64,000 nucleotides of DNA from Hyphomicrobiales bacterium (GTDB taxonomy: Bacteria > Pseudomonadota > Alphaproteobacteria > Rhizobiales > Beijerinckiaceae): positions 27,825-91,824 of the forward strand of contig CANGPL010000003.1 in NCBI GenBank assembly GCA_947455725.1, in the 5' to 3' direction. The notes under the pieces are model-generated. The model was given only the letters and a program-made list of their open reading frames with translations. It searched no databases and was not told the origin of the DNA. Within the stretch, counting starts at the first letter, position 1, and each line of letters begins with the position of its first letter. Below, in pieces: positions 9,427 to 18,601 of this stretch. A program made the translations under genes and the position numbers.

Positions 9427-10164
9427 TCAAATCATTGCCATTCCGCCGTTTACATGCAAAGTTTGTCCTGTAATATAGCCAGCTTCTCGGCTTCCTAAAA
9501 ATACCGCCGCAGCGGCAATTTCATCCGCCGTTCCTAGGCGCCCCATAGGTACCCGCTGGAGCGTCGACTCACGTTGCTTTTCATTCAATACATCGGTCAT
9601 TGGGGTTTCAATAAAGCCCGGTGCAAGACAGTTCACAGTAATGTTTCTTGTAGCGACCTCAAAAGCCAACGATTTCGACATCCCGACAATCGCTGCTTTC
9701 GCCGCCGAATAATTAGCCTGCCCCGGGTTACCCGTGGTTCCAATAATCGAGGTAATCGAGATAATGCGTCCGTAGCGGCGCTTCATCATCGATTTTGCTG
9801 CGGCGCGCGAAAGGCGAAAGGTCGCCTCAAGATTGACCCGCATTACATCCTGCCATTCCTCATCTTTCATCCGAACGAAAAGATTGTCTCGCGTAATCCC
9901 GGCGTTATTCACGAGGATGTCGAAGCCGCCCATTACCGCTTCGGCCGCCGGAACAAGGCTTTCAACCGACACAGTGTCCGAAAGATTGGCGGGAACAACA
10001 AATGCCCTGTCACCCAATTCATGGGCAAAGGTTTCTAATACTTCTTTCCGGGTACCGGAAAGTGTAACGGTTGCGCCGCGTGAATGAAAGGCACGCGCAA
10101 TGGCCCCACCAATGCCACCCGTCGCGCCGGTTACAAGTGCCGACTGGCCGGTTAAATCAAACAT
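9427..10164 (-). CDS. fabG: 3-oxoacyl-ACP reductase FabG
   Basis: FabG performs the NADPH-dependent reduction of beta-ketoacyl-ACP in each elongation cycle. It is a classical short-chain dehydrogenase of 245 residues. The cofactor motif TGATGGIG lies at about 12-19, NNAG at 86-89, and the catalytic Ser139, Tyr152 and Lys156 (YSAAK) are all in place. The C terminus TGQTLHVNGGMAMI is characteristic of FabG rather than a generic dehydrogenase. It is 14 bases downstream of fabD, so the two are surely co-transcribed. Confidence 0.95.
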   Translation of the reverse strand: MFDLTGQSALVTGATGGIGGAIARAFHSRGATVTLSGTRKEVLETFAHELGDRAFVVPANLSDTVSVESLVPAAEAVMGGFDILVNNAGITRDNLFVRMKDEEWQDVMRVNLEATFRLSRAAAKSMMKRRYGRIISITSIIGTTGNPGQANYSAAKAAIVGMSKSLAFEVATRNITVNCLAPGFIETPMTDVLNEKQRESTLQRVPMGRLGTADEIAAAAVFLGSREAGYITGQTLHVNGGMAMI

Positions 10165-10178
10165 TGGGATCTCCTATC

Positions 10179-11126
10179 TTACAAAACAACTTGAGAATGA
10201 AACAAACCAATATCATCGGGATTTGACACGGATAACCCTTCGGCTTCGGCGGCAATCCGTTTAACGAGACCGGTGAGAACCTTACCCGATCCAACCTCGA
10301 TAAATTGCTTAACGCCTTGGCTGGCCATCCATTCAACACTCTCGCGCCAGCGAACCGTGCCCGTCACTTGAGCCACCAATGCATGACGAATAGCGGTTGG
10401 ATCCGAGCCTGCCGACGCCGAAAGATTGCCAACCAGCGGAACGATCGGCGCTTGGACTGAAACCTCGGCCAAAGCAGCAGCCATCGCATCGGCAGCTGGT
10501 TGCATCAAGGCGCAATGGAAAGGCGCAGAAACTGCCAACATCACCGCTCGCCGCGCACCCTGCGCCTTTGCAAGTTCAACGGCGCGCTCGACGGCAGATT
10601 TTGAGCCCGAAACAACGACCTGACCACCGCCATTATCATTGGCCGCCTGACAGACTTCACCCTGAGCCGCCTCAGCGGCAACAAGTGCCGCTTTGTCAAA
10701 GTCTAACCCTAAAAGTGCGGCCATTGCACCAACACCGGGTGCAACAGCCGCCTGCATTGCATTACCGCGAGTGCGCAGGAGGCGCGCAGTGTCTGCCAAA
10801 GTTAAGCTACCTGCAGCCGCAAGAGCTGAATATTCACCAAGCGAATGTCCGGCGACGAAAGCTACGTGTTTCTTTAAATCCAATCCGGCTTCATGCTCTA
10901 AAACCCGCAAAGCCGCAATACTGACCGCCATAAGAGCGGGTTGGGCATTGGCGGTTAGCGTAAGTTGGTCTTCTGGCCCCTCAAACATCAAAGAAGAGAG
11001 TTTTTGATCCAAAGCACTATCAATTTCAGCGAAAACATCTCGAGCAACCTGAAATTCATCGAAAAATGCCTTGCCCATTCCAACGCTTTGGCTGCCCTGC
11101 CCTGGAAATGTGAGTGCTATGGCCAT
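10179..11126 (-). CDS. fabD: Malonyl-CoA:ACP transacylase FabD
   Basis: FabD loads malonyl groups from CoA onto ACP. I choose the ATG at 11126, which has AAGGAA about 9 bases upstream and gives the typical start MAIALTFPGQGSQ; the frame extends to 11147 without a better signal. The nucleophile is Ser95 in GHSLGEYSAL. The oxyanion motif GQGSQ is near residues 9-13, and a downstream histidine occurs in APFHCALM. The protein is 315 residues. It heads the minus-strand fab cluster and is divergent from xthA across about 176 bases, which should hold both promoters. Confidence 0.95.
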   Translation of the reverse strand: MAIALTFPGQGSQSVGMGKAFFDEFQVARDVFAEIDSALDQKLSSLMFEGPEDQLTLTANAQPALMAVSIAALRVLEHEAGLDLKKHVAFVAGHSLGEYSALAAAGSLTLADTARLLRTRGNAMQAAVAPGVGAMAALLGLDFDKAALVAAEAAQGEVCQAANDNGGGQVVVSGSKSAVERAVELAKAQGARRAVMLAVSAPFHCALMQPAADAMAAALAEVSVQAPIVPLVGNLSASAGSDPTAIRHALVAQVTGTVRWRESVEWMASQGVKQFIEVGSGKVLTGLVKRIAAEAEGLSVSNPDDIGLFHSQVVL

Positions 11127-11302
11127 ATCAAAGATTCCTTTTCCCAACCGCCCAGTCGGCGCTCGTGAGACACAAGCGCAGCCGATAAGTCAAGCTTAAT
11201 CCTCAAAATAAGAGGTCATCTATCCTATAATGAACACTGGCGCGGCGGGATTTAACACCCTACATTCCAAGCCGATTTATATCACTTTTGAAGGCAAAAC
11301 GG

Positions 11303-12085
11303 ATGCGCATTGCAACTTGGAACGTCAATTCGGTGCGGCAACGGGCAGACCATTTGGCTGCATGGCTAACAGAAGCATCACCCGATATTTGTTGCCTCCA
11401 AGAATTAAAATGTACGGAAGAAACGTTTCCGCGCCTCGAGATCGAGGCCTTAGGTTACAACATTGAACTTCTTGGACAAAAGACGTTTAACGGCGTTGCT
11501 ATTCTCTCTAAATATCGCATTGACCACGTGACCCGTGGGTTACCCGGTGACGAAAGCGATGAACAGGCACGATTTATCGAGGTCGAGATTTCAACCGCCA
11601 AAGGCGCCTTGCGCGTCGCTTCAATCTATGCTCCGAACGGCAATCCGATCGGCACAGAAAAATTTCCCTACAAAATTGGCTTTCTCGACCGATTAATTGC
11701 CCGAGCGAAGACGCATCTCGCAAATGAAGAAAATTTTGTTTTTGCAGGCGATTATAACATCATTCCAATGCCGGAAGACGCCGCAATTCCGTCCCAATGG
11801 GTCAATGATGCTCTTTTTCAGCCCGAGTCACGCGCCAAATGGCGCGAATTGCTGAGCTTAGGGCTTACCGATGCGATACGCACGACAACAGGCGACACGA
11901 ACCTCTACACATTTTGGGACTACCAAGCTGGCGCTTGGCAAAAAAACAATGGTATTCGGATCGATCACCTTCTGCTTTCGCCTAACTGCGCCGATAAACT
12001 TATCAGCACCGCGATCGACAAGCATGTTCGCGGATGGGAAAAACCATCCGATCACGTCCCAGTGCGGATTGATGTCGAACTTTAA
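11303..12085 (+). CDS. xthA: Exodeoxyribonuclease III
   Basis: An AP endonuclease and 3'-5' exonuclease of the ExoIII/APE1 family, acting in base excision repair. The ATG at 11303 gives MRIATWNVNSVR, the standard start with the metal-binding Asn; a TTG at 11288 is in frame but less likely. Other catalytic signatures are LQELK (metal Glu), GDYNIIP (Asp/Asn pair) and the C-terminal SDHVPV with the catalytic histidine. Length is 260 residues. Its TAA overlaps the stop of the convergent channel gene by four bases (TTAA at 12082-12085). It is unlinked to other repair genes here. Confidence 0.92.
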   Translation: MRIATWNVNSVRQRADHLAAWLTEASPDICCLQELKCTEETFPRLEIEALGYNIELLGQKTFNGVAILSKYRIDHVTRGLPGDESDEQARFIEVEISTAKGALRVASIYAPNGNPIGTEKFPYKIGFLDRLIARAKTHLANEENFVFAGDYNIIPMPEDAAIPSQWVNDALFQPESRAKWRELLSLGLTDAIRTTTGDTNLYTFWDYQAGAWQKNNGIRIDHLLLSPNCADKLISTAIDKHVRGWEKPSDHVPVRIDVEL

Positions 12086-13128
12086 CGAGCGAATGAGGAA
12101 AGCGCTTTACTAAGATCGTCGCGCGGCTTCGCCGCGATCATCATTGCTTCTTCGGTTGTGATGATTTGTTCCCGTTGAAGAAGCGCGAGCGCCGCGATAA
12201 CCGGATTAACCGCATCATCCACAACAACGGCTCCAGCAACTGCGGTGGTTGCAGCCGGCTTATCATTGCCATCCAGCGTTTCGCCAAACAATAGAACCAT
12301 GATCGTCTTGCCGACGATGTTCATCAAAATCGAGAAGAGTATCAATCCGGAGAACATCGTGAATACGGCGATAACACGTCCTATAAGCGTAACCGGATAC
12401 AAATCGCCATATCCTGTCGTTGTTAGAGTGACAAGACACCACCATACGGCAGTCGGAATAGACTGAAAAAACCGTTTATCTTCAGGAATCTCGACACCGG
12501 TTATCGGATCCTTCGGGACGTAAATTTCGGCCTGCTGGCCTGTCTTTGCTGCAATTTCATCGAGTGCCGCCTGAGCTTCTGAAATGGTCGACGGAGCGTA
12601 TAAAACGCCTTCCGTATAATACATCAAACTCGATGAAATCATTGTCACCGCAAAGAGCGTGATCAAATAAATATTCAAATTCAGGAGCAACGGGTTTCGC
12701 TTTTTGGCCATTTGCGAACCCATCATCTCCATCGCCTGCCGGGCGAGCTTCAAAACACGCATGACGCGAAGAACGCGCATCACCCGTAGAATGCGGGTAC
12801 CGCGAAGTGCAGACGTATTTAAGAACAGGAGAAGGGAAGGTAAAATAGAAAGAAGATCTACTAAGCCCCAGAAACTAAAGACAAATTTCAATTTATTTTT
12901 AGCAAAATAAAAATTGCCAATATATTCTAAAACGAAAATGCTCAACGTGAAATTTTCAAAAATGGCTACCGCTTGCTCATGATTCTCAACAAAGTCCGAC
13001 AATGTCTCAAGCGCGATCCCTAAACAGGAAACAAAGATAATAAGAGCGATGAACGTTTGAAAATGACGATGCCACACAAAAGTATGGTCTGTGAACATTC
13101 GCTCTAAAAAATCATGAACTTTACGCAT
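12082..13128 (-). CDS. Voltage-gated-type potassium channel
   Basis: A six-helix K+ channel. S1-S4 occupy about residues 20-140, and S4 carries a regular arginine array (RGTRILRVMRVLRVMRVLK), so a voltage-sensor-like domain is present. The pore helix and selectivity filter TTTGYGD lie near residue 256, followed by S6. An insertion of about 50 residues precedes the pore region. The C-terminal tail of roughly 70 residues is short, Ala/Val-rich, and has no RCK (TrkA_N) or cyclic-nucleotide domain. The frame is open to 13185, but the ATG at 13128 has AGGA/GGG just upstream and gives a normal N terminus. Physiological role and gating are not known from sequence. Confidence 0.85.
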   Translation of the reverse strand: MRKVHDFLERMFTDHTFVWHRHFQTFIALIIFVSCLGIALETLSDFVENHEQAVAIFENFTLSIFVLEYIGNFYFAKNKLKFVFSFWGLVDLLSILPSLLLFLNTSALRGTRILRVMRVLRVMRVLKLARQAMEMMGSQMAKKRNPLLLNLNIYLITLFAVTMISSSLMYYTEGVLYAPSTISEAQAALDEIAAKTGQQAEIYVPKDPITGVEIPEDKRFFQSIPTAVWWCLVTLTTTGYGDLYPVTLIGRVIAVFTMFSGLILFSILMNIVGKTIMVLLFGETLDGNDKPAATTAVAGAVVVDDAVNPVIAALALLQREQIITTEEAMMIAAKPRDDLSKALSSFAR

Positions 13129-13245
13129 TACTACCCATCCTACTGAAACGAACGGGATTAAGCGTATCTGTAAAAAGCTTGTCAACGACCGAAGGGATAA
13201 ATTTTCAAAAAATATCTAAATTCAAGTGGTTTAAGGCCGATGGGA

Positions 13246-14250
13246 CTATTTATTACGCCGTTTCCGTTGAGCCAGATAAGCATTTGCTGCCAGACGATCC
13301 GACTCTGAGGCTTCGGATAAGGCCGCATCATTCGCCTCAATAATCCAATTCTCATTCACAGGATCGGCGGCGTCACTGGCTAAATTGAGCCACATAAGGC
13401 CACGCGCCCTCTGTTTGGTGCCAACCTCGCCGCTAAATAGCAATTTGCCCAGTTCAGCCTGTGCGAGACGATTGCCCTTCTCCGCCGAAAGGTTCAGCCA
13501 ACGAAGCGCTTGCTTTGTATCTTTTGCGCCACCGATTCCATCCAAATACAACCGGGCGAGGATTAGTTGGGCCTCGGAATCGCCAAAGTAACTCGCTGAA
13601 TAAGCAAACATTTCACGTGCTTTAACCGGATTGGCTTTAACCGTGCTATTTGGAATACCGTTTAAATAATAAGAACCTAAGGCAATGAAAGCAGAGGAAA
13701 CAAAAGGTGCCGTTGCTGATTCTGGCACCTCATCTGCATGGCGATCACAGACTTGAGAAAAATTCTCGAAGGCGCGCAATTCATCCCGTGGCACACCATC
13801 GCCTTCTGCATACATCCTTGCCAATTTCCATTGTGCCGGAGCATGACCTTGGTCGGCCGCATAAGAAAGTGACTTAAGAGCATCTTCCTTATTGCCGGCA
13901 AGATATGACTTTATGGCCTCGCGCGTCGCGTCAACGACACCGCCAATGGCTTGAAGCGGGACCCTGGCTGCGTCCAGCACCCCACTTTCAGCATCATTTT
14001 TTGATGCTTCAACGGGTTCGCCAGACGTCTCGCTTACGTGGCTCTCCTTTTCTCCGTCTGACGATGCTGTCCCTGGCGTCGCAATCGTTGATGGCACCGT
14101 GTTGGATGACGGGGTGTTTCGCTTCCCGCCAGGATCATGCTCGCCGGGATGAGCCTCAAGAGCAAACACGGCGCTTGTTAAGAGGCACACTGAAATCAAA
14201 CTCAGTACCGCCCTGATCAATCCTAAAAATGGCAACGATTTGATCTGCAT
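13246..14250 (-). CDS. exoR: ExoR-like periplasmic Sel1-repeat protein
   Basis: Resembles ExoR, the periplasmic protein that in Sinorhizobium, Agrobacterium and Brucella holds the ExoS sensor kinase inactive and so controls exopolysaccharide, motility and acid response. A signal peptide covers about residues 1-30 (cleavage likely near VFALEA). A Ser/Thr/Pro/Glu-rich linker runs from about 31 to 90. Sel1-type repeats follow from about 110 to the end (QGHAPAQWKLARMYAEGDGV, LGSYYLNGIPNS, LARLYLDGIGG, KGNRLAQAELGKLLFSG). The repeat region matches ExoR closely from memory. At 334 residues it is longer than ExoR of Sinorhizobium (near 270), the excess being the linker. exoS/chvI are not in this window. 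Confidence 0.8.
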   Translation of the reverse strand: MQIKSLPFLGLIRAVLSLISVCLLTSAVFALEAHPGEHDPGGKRNTPSSNTVPSTIATPGTASSDGEKESHVSETSGEPVEASKNDAESGVLDAARVPLQAIGGVVDATREAIKSYLAGNKEDALKSLSYAADQGHAPAQWKLARMYAEGDGVPRDELRAFENFSQVCDRHADEVPESATAPFVSSAFIALGSYYLNGIPNSTVKANPVKAREMFAYSASYFGDSEAQLILARLYLDGIGGAKDTKQALRWLNLSAEKGNRLAQAELGKLLFSGEVGTKQRARGLMWLNLASDAADPVNENWIIEANDAALSEASESDRLAANAYLAQRKRRNK

Positions 14251-14379
14251 AGACTAATAATCACCTAGTATACTGATCGATATCAAAAACGCAGACCAGC
14301 CTTTAACGTATCGCAATATTTAGCGACCATTACAGCCAATCCAACGTCGTCAATACTACACAACAAGGAGACCGATATT

Positions 14380-14436
14380 ATGGCCAATTTTCGACAATAT
14401 GGCCGCAATTCTAAAGTTGAGCCCAATTATGGCTAA
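14380..14436 (+). CDS. Possible 18-codon leader ORF upstream of mntH
   Basis: A short frame encoding MANFRQYGRNSKVEPNYG, ending TAA at 14434-14436. It starts with ATG nine bases after AAGGAG (14365-14370), a stronger ribosome-binding site than the one in front of mntH itself. It lies 76 bases before the mntH start. It may be a translated leader acting on mntH, a small protein, or chance. No similarity is recognised. Support is only the ribosome-binding site and position. Confidence 0.25.
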   Translation: MANFRQYGRNSKVEPNYG

Positions 14437-14512
14437 CTGTTGCGTTTTCATCACACGCGGAGCCGGCATGATGGCCTTTTAATTTTATACGTTTTATTCG
14501 ATAAGTATCGTA

Positions 14513-15823
14513 ATGTTCTTAAATTCAAAATCCGCGCCATATAGCGCCGACCTTCGCCATGGTGGCGTTAAGTTAGAGCAAAATTGGCCGCTATGGCGAC
14601 GAGTTTTAGCATTTTTCGGACCGGGCTACCTGGTTGCTGTCGGCTATATGGATCCAGGTAACTGGGCAACCTCGCTGGCTGGCGGGTCGCGCTACGGCTA
14701 CCTCTTATTATCAGTCGTCCTCATTTCAAGTCTAATGGCCATCATCTTACAGTCGCTGGCCGCTAGGCTCGCCATCGCAACGTCCCGCGATTTAGCCGAG
14801 CTCTGTCGCGACATCTTCCCAAGATCGATCAATTTTTGTTTGTGGGTGATGGCCGAGCTGGCCATTATCGCCACGGATATTGCGGAAGTTATCGGAACGG
14901 CGATCGGGTTCAAATTATTATTTGGATGGCCACTTCCGGTTGGAATTGCAGTCACTACGGCGGATTCACTTCTGATCATAGCCCTGCAACGTTTCGGATT
15001 CCGAACAATTGAAGCGATTATTATCGGCATATTAGGCATCGTAGCCGTTTGCTTTACGATCGAGTTGGCGCTCGCACACCCTGATTGGCAGGCGATCGTG
15101 AACAATCTGGTCCCAAACTCAGATATAATCACCAATCCCGATATGCTCTATCTCGCTTTGGGCATTCTTGGCGCAACGGTGATGCCTCATAATCTCTATC
15201 TACACTCAAGTATTGTGCAGACCCGTCCACTTGGGACAACAACCAGCGAACGCCGCCAAAGCCTAACCTTTGCAACGCTCGATTCAACGCTAGCCTTGGC
15301 ATTAGCCTTCCTTATTAACGCGGCGATCCTCATATTAGCTGCGGCAAGCTTCAATGCAGCCGGGCGAACGGATGTTGTTGAATTGTCGGACGCCTATTCG
15401 CTTCTTTCGCCCCTTTTAGGCTCCCAATTAGCCCCTGCCCTCTTCGCAATCGCGCTTATCGCCTGTGGCCTTAATGCTACGGTGACGGCCACATTGGCCG
15501 GACAAATTGTGATGGAAGGTTTCCTTGGCCTGCGGTTCTCCCCGATTATAAGGCGACTAGCGACCCGTCTTATCGCGGTTGTTCCGGCTGCATGGGTTGC
15601 GATTATCCATGGCGAACAGGGGGCGACGGGGCTTTTGGTGCTCAGCCAAGTCGTTTTAAGTCTACAATTGCCATTTGCCGTTATTCCGCTAGTCGTTTTT
15701 ACCGCGCAGAACAAACGTATGGGCGAATTCACCTCACCCATTTGGCTTTCGATTATAGCCAGTGTCATTGCCTGCGTAATTGTGATTTTAAATGGCGTTT
15801 TGGTCAAAAACCTATTGTTTTAG
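14513..15823 (+). CDS. mntH: NRAMP-family divalent metal (Mn2+/Fe2+):H+ symporter
   Basis: An inner-membrane proton-coupled importer of Mn2+ and related metals. The two metal-binding signatures are present: DPGN in helix 1 ([15 protein letters not shown], about residues 46-60) and the helix 6 motif [10 protein letters not shown] (about residues 224-233), whose methionine and the DPGN Asp/Asn bind metal. Eleven hydrophobic segments are expected over 436 residues. The start at 14513 lacks a strong ribosome-binding site. The upstream 260 bases separate it from divergent exoR and carry a small ORF and a short inverted repeat (CGATA-AG-TATCG, just before the start). A Mur/MntR operator was looked for by eye and not recognised. 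Confidence 0.92.
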   Translation: MFLNSKSAPYSADLRHGGVKLEQNWPLWRRVLAFFGPGYLVAVGYMDPGNWATSLAGGSRYGYLLLSVVLISSLMAIILQSLAARLAIATSRDLAELCRDIFPRSINFCLWVMAELAIIATDIAEVIGTAIGFKLLFGWPLPVGIAVTTADSLLIIALQRFGFRTIEAIIIGILGIVAVCFTIELALAHPDWQAIVNNLVPNSDIITNPDMLYLALGILGATVMPHNLYLHSSIVQTRPLGTTTSERRQSLTFATLDSTLALALAFLINAAILILAAASFNAAGRTDVVELSDAYSLLSPLLGSQLAPALFAIALIACGLNATVTATLAGQIVMEGFLGLRFSPIIRRLATRLIAVVPAAWVAIIHGEQGATGLLVLSQVVLSLQLPFAVIPLVVFTAQNKRMGEFTSPIWLSIIASVIACVIVILNGVLVKNLLF

Positions 15824-16039
15824 CGGCCATAGCACTTGCAATTGGTGGAGTTTGGCTCTATCCAGCGGACTTCATGCGGTCGTTTGGCCGGTGGCTGAAA
15901 GGAAAGTCTGGGTATCCAGATGGAGCTTTTAATAGCTCATTTCCCTTGTCTCCGCCTTCGATACCTTCCGTTTCGGGCCTTTCCTAAAGGCTCGGAGGGC
16001 TTGGCGCCAAAAGGCCGCGCAACAGGAAAGGACGAAGAC

Positions 16040-16528
16040 ATGGCTCTTTATGAGCATGTGATCCTTGTGCGTCAGGATGTGACGTCACAACAGGTCGATA
16101 CCATTAATGAACAATATAAGGGCGTGATCGAAGCGGCTGGCGGCAAGGTCACCAAGACTGAATATTGGGGTGTTAAGACCCTAGCATTCCGTATCAGGAA
16201 GAATCGTAAAGCGCATTTTACGCTTCTGAACATCGACGCTCCTCATCAGGCTGTTGCTGAAGTCGAGCGCCTTGAAGCCATTAGCGAAGACGTCATCCGC
16301 TCCCTGACCATTAAGGTCGAGGAATTGGAAGAGGCTCCTTCGGCTATGCTTCAAAAGCGTGATCGGGACGAAGACCGTTCGGATCGTCCAAGCGGCGGCC
16401 GCGGCTTCGGTGGCGGCGGCGGCCGCTTCGGCGGCAGCGGCGGCGCTGGTGGTTTTGGTGGCGGTTCGGGTCGTGGTCCACGTCCGCCCCGTCGTGATGA
16501 TGCAATTGGTGAAGAGGAGAGCTTCTGA
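16040..16528 (+). CDS. rpsF: Small ribosomal subunit protein bS6 with glycine-rich C-terminal tail
   Basis: S6 binds 16S rRNA with S18 in the 30S platform. The ATG at 16040 has GGAAAGGA a few bases upstream; the open frame continues upstream to 15920, but those codons are not S6-like. The ferredoxin-like core spans about 1-100 ([26 protein letters not shown]). After about residue 115 comes a tail containing many Gly with Arg and Phe (for example [12 protein letters not shown]), then PRPPRRDD and an acidic end. Alphaproteobacterial S6 tails are more often Arg/Asp-rich. The stop overlaps rpsR by one base. The 216-base region upstream probably includes a leader, but I could not fold it convincingly. 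Confidence 0.95.
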   Translation: MALYEHVILVRQDVTSQQVDTINEQYKGVIEAAGGKVTKTEYWGVKTLAFRIRKNRKAHFTLLNIDAPHQAVAEVERLEAISEDVIRSLTIKVEELEEAPSAMLQKRDRDEDRSDRPSGGRGFGGGGGRFGGSGGAGGFGGGSGRGPRPPRRDDAIGEEESF

Positions 16529-16785
16529 TGTCTACAGCTGAATCCGCAAGCTCCGGCGCACCACGCCGTCCATTCTATCGTCGTCGCAAGTCGTGCCCAT
16601 TCACGGGTCCGAACGCTCCGAAGATAGACTATAAGGACACGCGCTTGTTGTCCCGTTACATTTCGGAGCGTGGCAAGATCGTCCCATCCCGTATCACGGC
16701 TGTGTCGGCCAAAAAGCAGCGCGAACTCGCTCAGGCGATCAAGCGTGCTCGCTTCCTTGGTCTCCTGCCTTACGTCATCGCGTAA
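16528..16785 (+). CDS. rpsR: Small ribosomal subunit protein bS18
   Basis: S18 pairs with S6 in the 30S platform. It is 85 residues with a basic N terminus ([13 protein letters not shown]) and the conserved [19 protein letters not shown] core. Its ATG overlaps the rpsF TGA by one base (TGATG), so translation is coupled, matching the 1:1 assembly partnership. A strong intrinsic terminator follows at 16798-16828, which should separate rpsF-rpsR from the DUF2232 and rplI genes, at least partly. Confidence 0.97.
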   Translation: MSTAESASSGAPRRPFYRRRKSCPFTGPNAPKIDYKDTRLLSRYISERGKIVPSRITAVSAKKQRELAQAIKRARFLGLLPYVIA

Positions 16786-16797
16786 TTTGAACATTTT

Positions 16798-16828
16798 CCC
16801 GGGGTCACCTTTGACCCTGGGGATTTTT
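16798..16828 (+). terminator. Rho-independent terminator after rpsF-rpsR
   Basis: A 10-bp stem (CCCGGGGTCA with TGACCCTGGG, one G-T pair) encloses the loop CCTT and is followed by GATTTTT. It sits 12 bases after the rpsR stop. Confidence 0.85.
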
Positions 16829-16917
16829 CGGTCATCCGGCTCTAAAGGGTCGGCTTGGTTGGGGCGGGGTATCCGTCTCTAACCGCCCCAATATTGGGTT
16901 TGCGGGACAGCTCGACA

Positions 16918-17898
16918 ATGATGCTAAAAAATTTCGGATTTGGGGCCGGTTGCGGTGCAGTTTCTGCGCTGCTTTTCGCTGTGATCTCAACAGCATCACC
17001 CATCGCCTTCCCGCTCTATCTCGTTGCCCCCCTGCCTATCCTGATCGCCACTTTAGGCTTTACGCAGCAGGCCGGTCTCGTTGCATCGCTGACGGCCTTT
17101 TTAGTGACGAGTTTGATTTTTTCGCCGCTTGCCGGCCTGATCCACGCGATCTCGATCAGCCTTCCATCCTGGTTTATCGGCTATCTCGCTTTATTGGCAC
17201 GCCCGATTGAAGGCGCGGATAACGATAATAAAGTTGAATGGTATCCAATCGGGCGATTGCTGATTTGGAACATCGCTTTATCCGCCGTCCTGACGATTGC
17301 CGGCGTTTTGATGCTTGGAAGTGACTATGCTTCCTTTGTCGATGCGTTCGAAAAGTTACTCAACGAGCTCGTCGAATTCGAACCCGCCATGTTCGCGGGC
17401 ATCGTTGGCGCAGATAAAGCAAGCTCAATTTCGATGATCGCTAACATATTGGCTCTTGTTGCAGCTCCGATCAGCGCGGCGATCAGTTCAATGATTTCTG
17501 TCGGCCTGCTCTATGGTGCTGCACGGATCGTTAAAGCATCCGATCGTTTGCCAAGGCCTTGGCCGGATTTAGCGACGACGGCGATGCCAAAAATCACCCT
17601 GCCGATCTTTCTAGCCTGCCTCATTCTGACCATCGTTGGGTCCGATTTTATCGGGCTATTCGGACGAATTGGTCTTGCCTCGCTTCTCGTCGGCTTCTGT
17701 TTGCAGGGCCTCGCCGTTCTTCACATGGTCACAAGGCCTATCAAATCGCGGCGTGCCATGTTGTTCATGATCTACAGCGTTTTCATTCTTCTTCCGGGCT
17801 GGCCAATCCTAGGATTCGCCGCTTTGGGAATTGCCGATTTCTGGTTCGATTTTCGATCCAGATTTAACAAGCCACTTACACCCTCACCTTCCCTTTAA
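16918..17898 (+). CDS. DUF2232 polytopic membrane protein
   Basis: A very hydrophobic inner-membrane protein of about 326 residues with roughly eight predicted helices, matching the DUF2232/YybS-like family that sits between rpsR and rplI in many alphaproteobacteria. YybS-type proteins resemble the S-component fold of energy-coupling transporters, but function is not established and no substrate can be inferred here. The frame opens at 16855; the ATG pair at 16918/16921 is preferred because the upstream residues are not membrane-like and overlap the region just after the terminator. rplI begins 39 bases downstream. Confidence 0.75.
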   Translation: MMLKNFGFGAGCGAVSALLFAVISTASPIAFPLYLVAPLPILIATLGFTQQAGLVASLTAFLVTSLIFSPLAGLIHAISISLPSWFIGYLALLARPIEGADNDNKVEWYPIGRLLIWNIALSAVLTIAGVLMLGSDYASFVDAFEKLLNELVEFEPAMFAGIVGADKASSISMIANILALVAAPISAAISSMISVGLLYGAARIVKASDRLPRPWPDLATTAMPKITLPIFLACLILTIVGSDFIGLFGRIGLASLLVGFCLQGLAVLHMVTRPIKSRRAMLFMIYSVFILLPGWPILGFAALGIADFWFDFRSRFNKPLTPSPSL

Positions 17899-17936
17899 CT
17901 TCTGACTTAAGCTTTCAACACACCAAGGAGATACCA

Positions 17937-18497
17937 ATGCAAGTTGTATTATTAGAGCGCGTACCAAATCTGGGACAAATGGGCGATGTTGTTCGTGTAA
18001 AGGACGGTTATGCTCGTAACTTCCTTTTGCCACGCCACAAGGCACTTCGCGCAACGAAGGCTAATCTCGAGCACTTTGAAAAAGAGCGCGCGCAGCTCGA
18101 AGCACGTAACCTCGCGGCTAAGGCGGATGCTACGGCTGTTGCTGAAAAGCTCGATGGTCAATCCTTCGTCATTATCCGTCAGGCTGGCGAAATGGGCCAA
18201 CTTTACGGCTCAGTTGCTGCTCGCGATATCTCGGAAGCAATCACGACGGGCGGCTTCTCGGTTGACCGTAATCAGGTCATCTTGAACGTACCAATCAAGA
18301 CGATCGGCATGCACACGATCCCTGTTCATCTGCATCCTGAAGTTGACGTTAAGATCAGCGTCAATGTCGCCCGCAGCCATGAAGAAGCTGAACGTCAGGC
18401 ACGCGGCGAAAGCGCCACAGTTCGCGAAGAACTTAACCTTGACGATCTCGGCCTTGAAGTTGGCGCAGCCTTGGCCGAAGCCGGCGGCGAAGAATAA
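17937..18497 (+). CDS. rplI: Large ribosomal subunit protein bL9
   Basis: L9 binds 23S rRNA near the L1 stalk and restrains neighbouring ribosomes. An AAGGAG ribosome-binding site lies 8 bases before the ATG. The N-terminal rRNA-binding domain is intact ([32 protein letters not shown]), followed by the connecting helix and a C-terminal domain ([20 protein letters not shown]). At 186 residues it is longer than the E. coli protein because of an acidic C-terminal tail rich in Glu and Ala, as in other alphaproteobacteria. An intrinsic terminator follows. Confidence 0.96.
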   Translation: MQVVLLERVPNLGQMGDVVRVKDGYARNFLLPRHKALRATKANLEHFEKERAQLEARNLAAKADATAVAEKLDGQSFVIIRQAGEMGQLYGSVAARDISEAITTGGFSVDRNQVILNVPIKTIGMHTIPVHLHPEVDVKISVNVARSHEEAERQARGESATVREELNLDDLGLEVGAALAEAGGEE

Positions 18498-18522
18498 GAT
18501 CCGTCACTCTTCGGAAGCCATT

Positions 18523-18553
18523 GGCCCTGGTGCTCAGCACTGGGGCTTTTCTT
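18523..18553 (+). terminator. Rho-independent terminator after rplI
   Basis: GCCCTGGTGCT pairs with AGCACTGGGGC (11 bp with two G-T pairs) around a very tight turn, then TTTTCTTT. It lies about 26 bases after the rplI stop, separating the ribosomal genes from dnaB. Confidence 0.75.
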
Positions 18554-18601
18554 TAAGCAAGCGATTTCCTGTCAAGCTTCAAATCACATCTTAGTGGCGG
18601 C

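Noticed and set aside
10397..10924. 175-codon plus-strand frame inside fabD
   Set aside because: Antisense shadow of fabD, rich in Pro, Arg and Gln with no plausible start signal or family.
15592..15987. 131-codon frame overlapping the end of mntH and the rpsF leader, with a hydrophobic stretch after the mntH stop
   Set aside because: Most of it is a shadow of mntH in another frame. The hydrophobic part follows from the membrane-protein coding sequence and AT/GC pattern, and no start with a ribosome-binding site exists after the mntH stop.
15824..16039. S6:S18 autoregulatory leader before rpsF
   Set aside because: The position is right, and a small hairpin GAGCT-TTTAAT-AGCTC is visible at 15921-15936, but I could not identify the known S6:S18-binding CCG bulge structure by eye, so no feature is reported.
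16351..16794. 147-codon minus-strand frame across rpsF and rpsR
   Set aside because: It is the antisense of ribosomal protein genes; its long proline runs are the complement of the glycine codons of the S6 tail.
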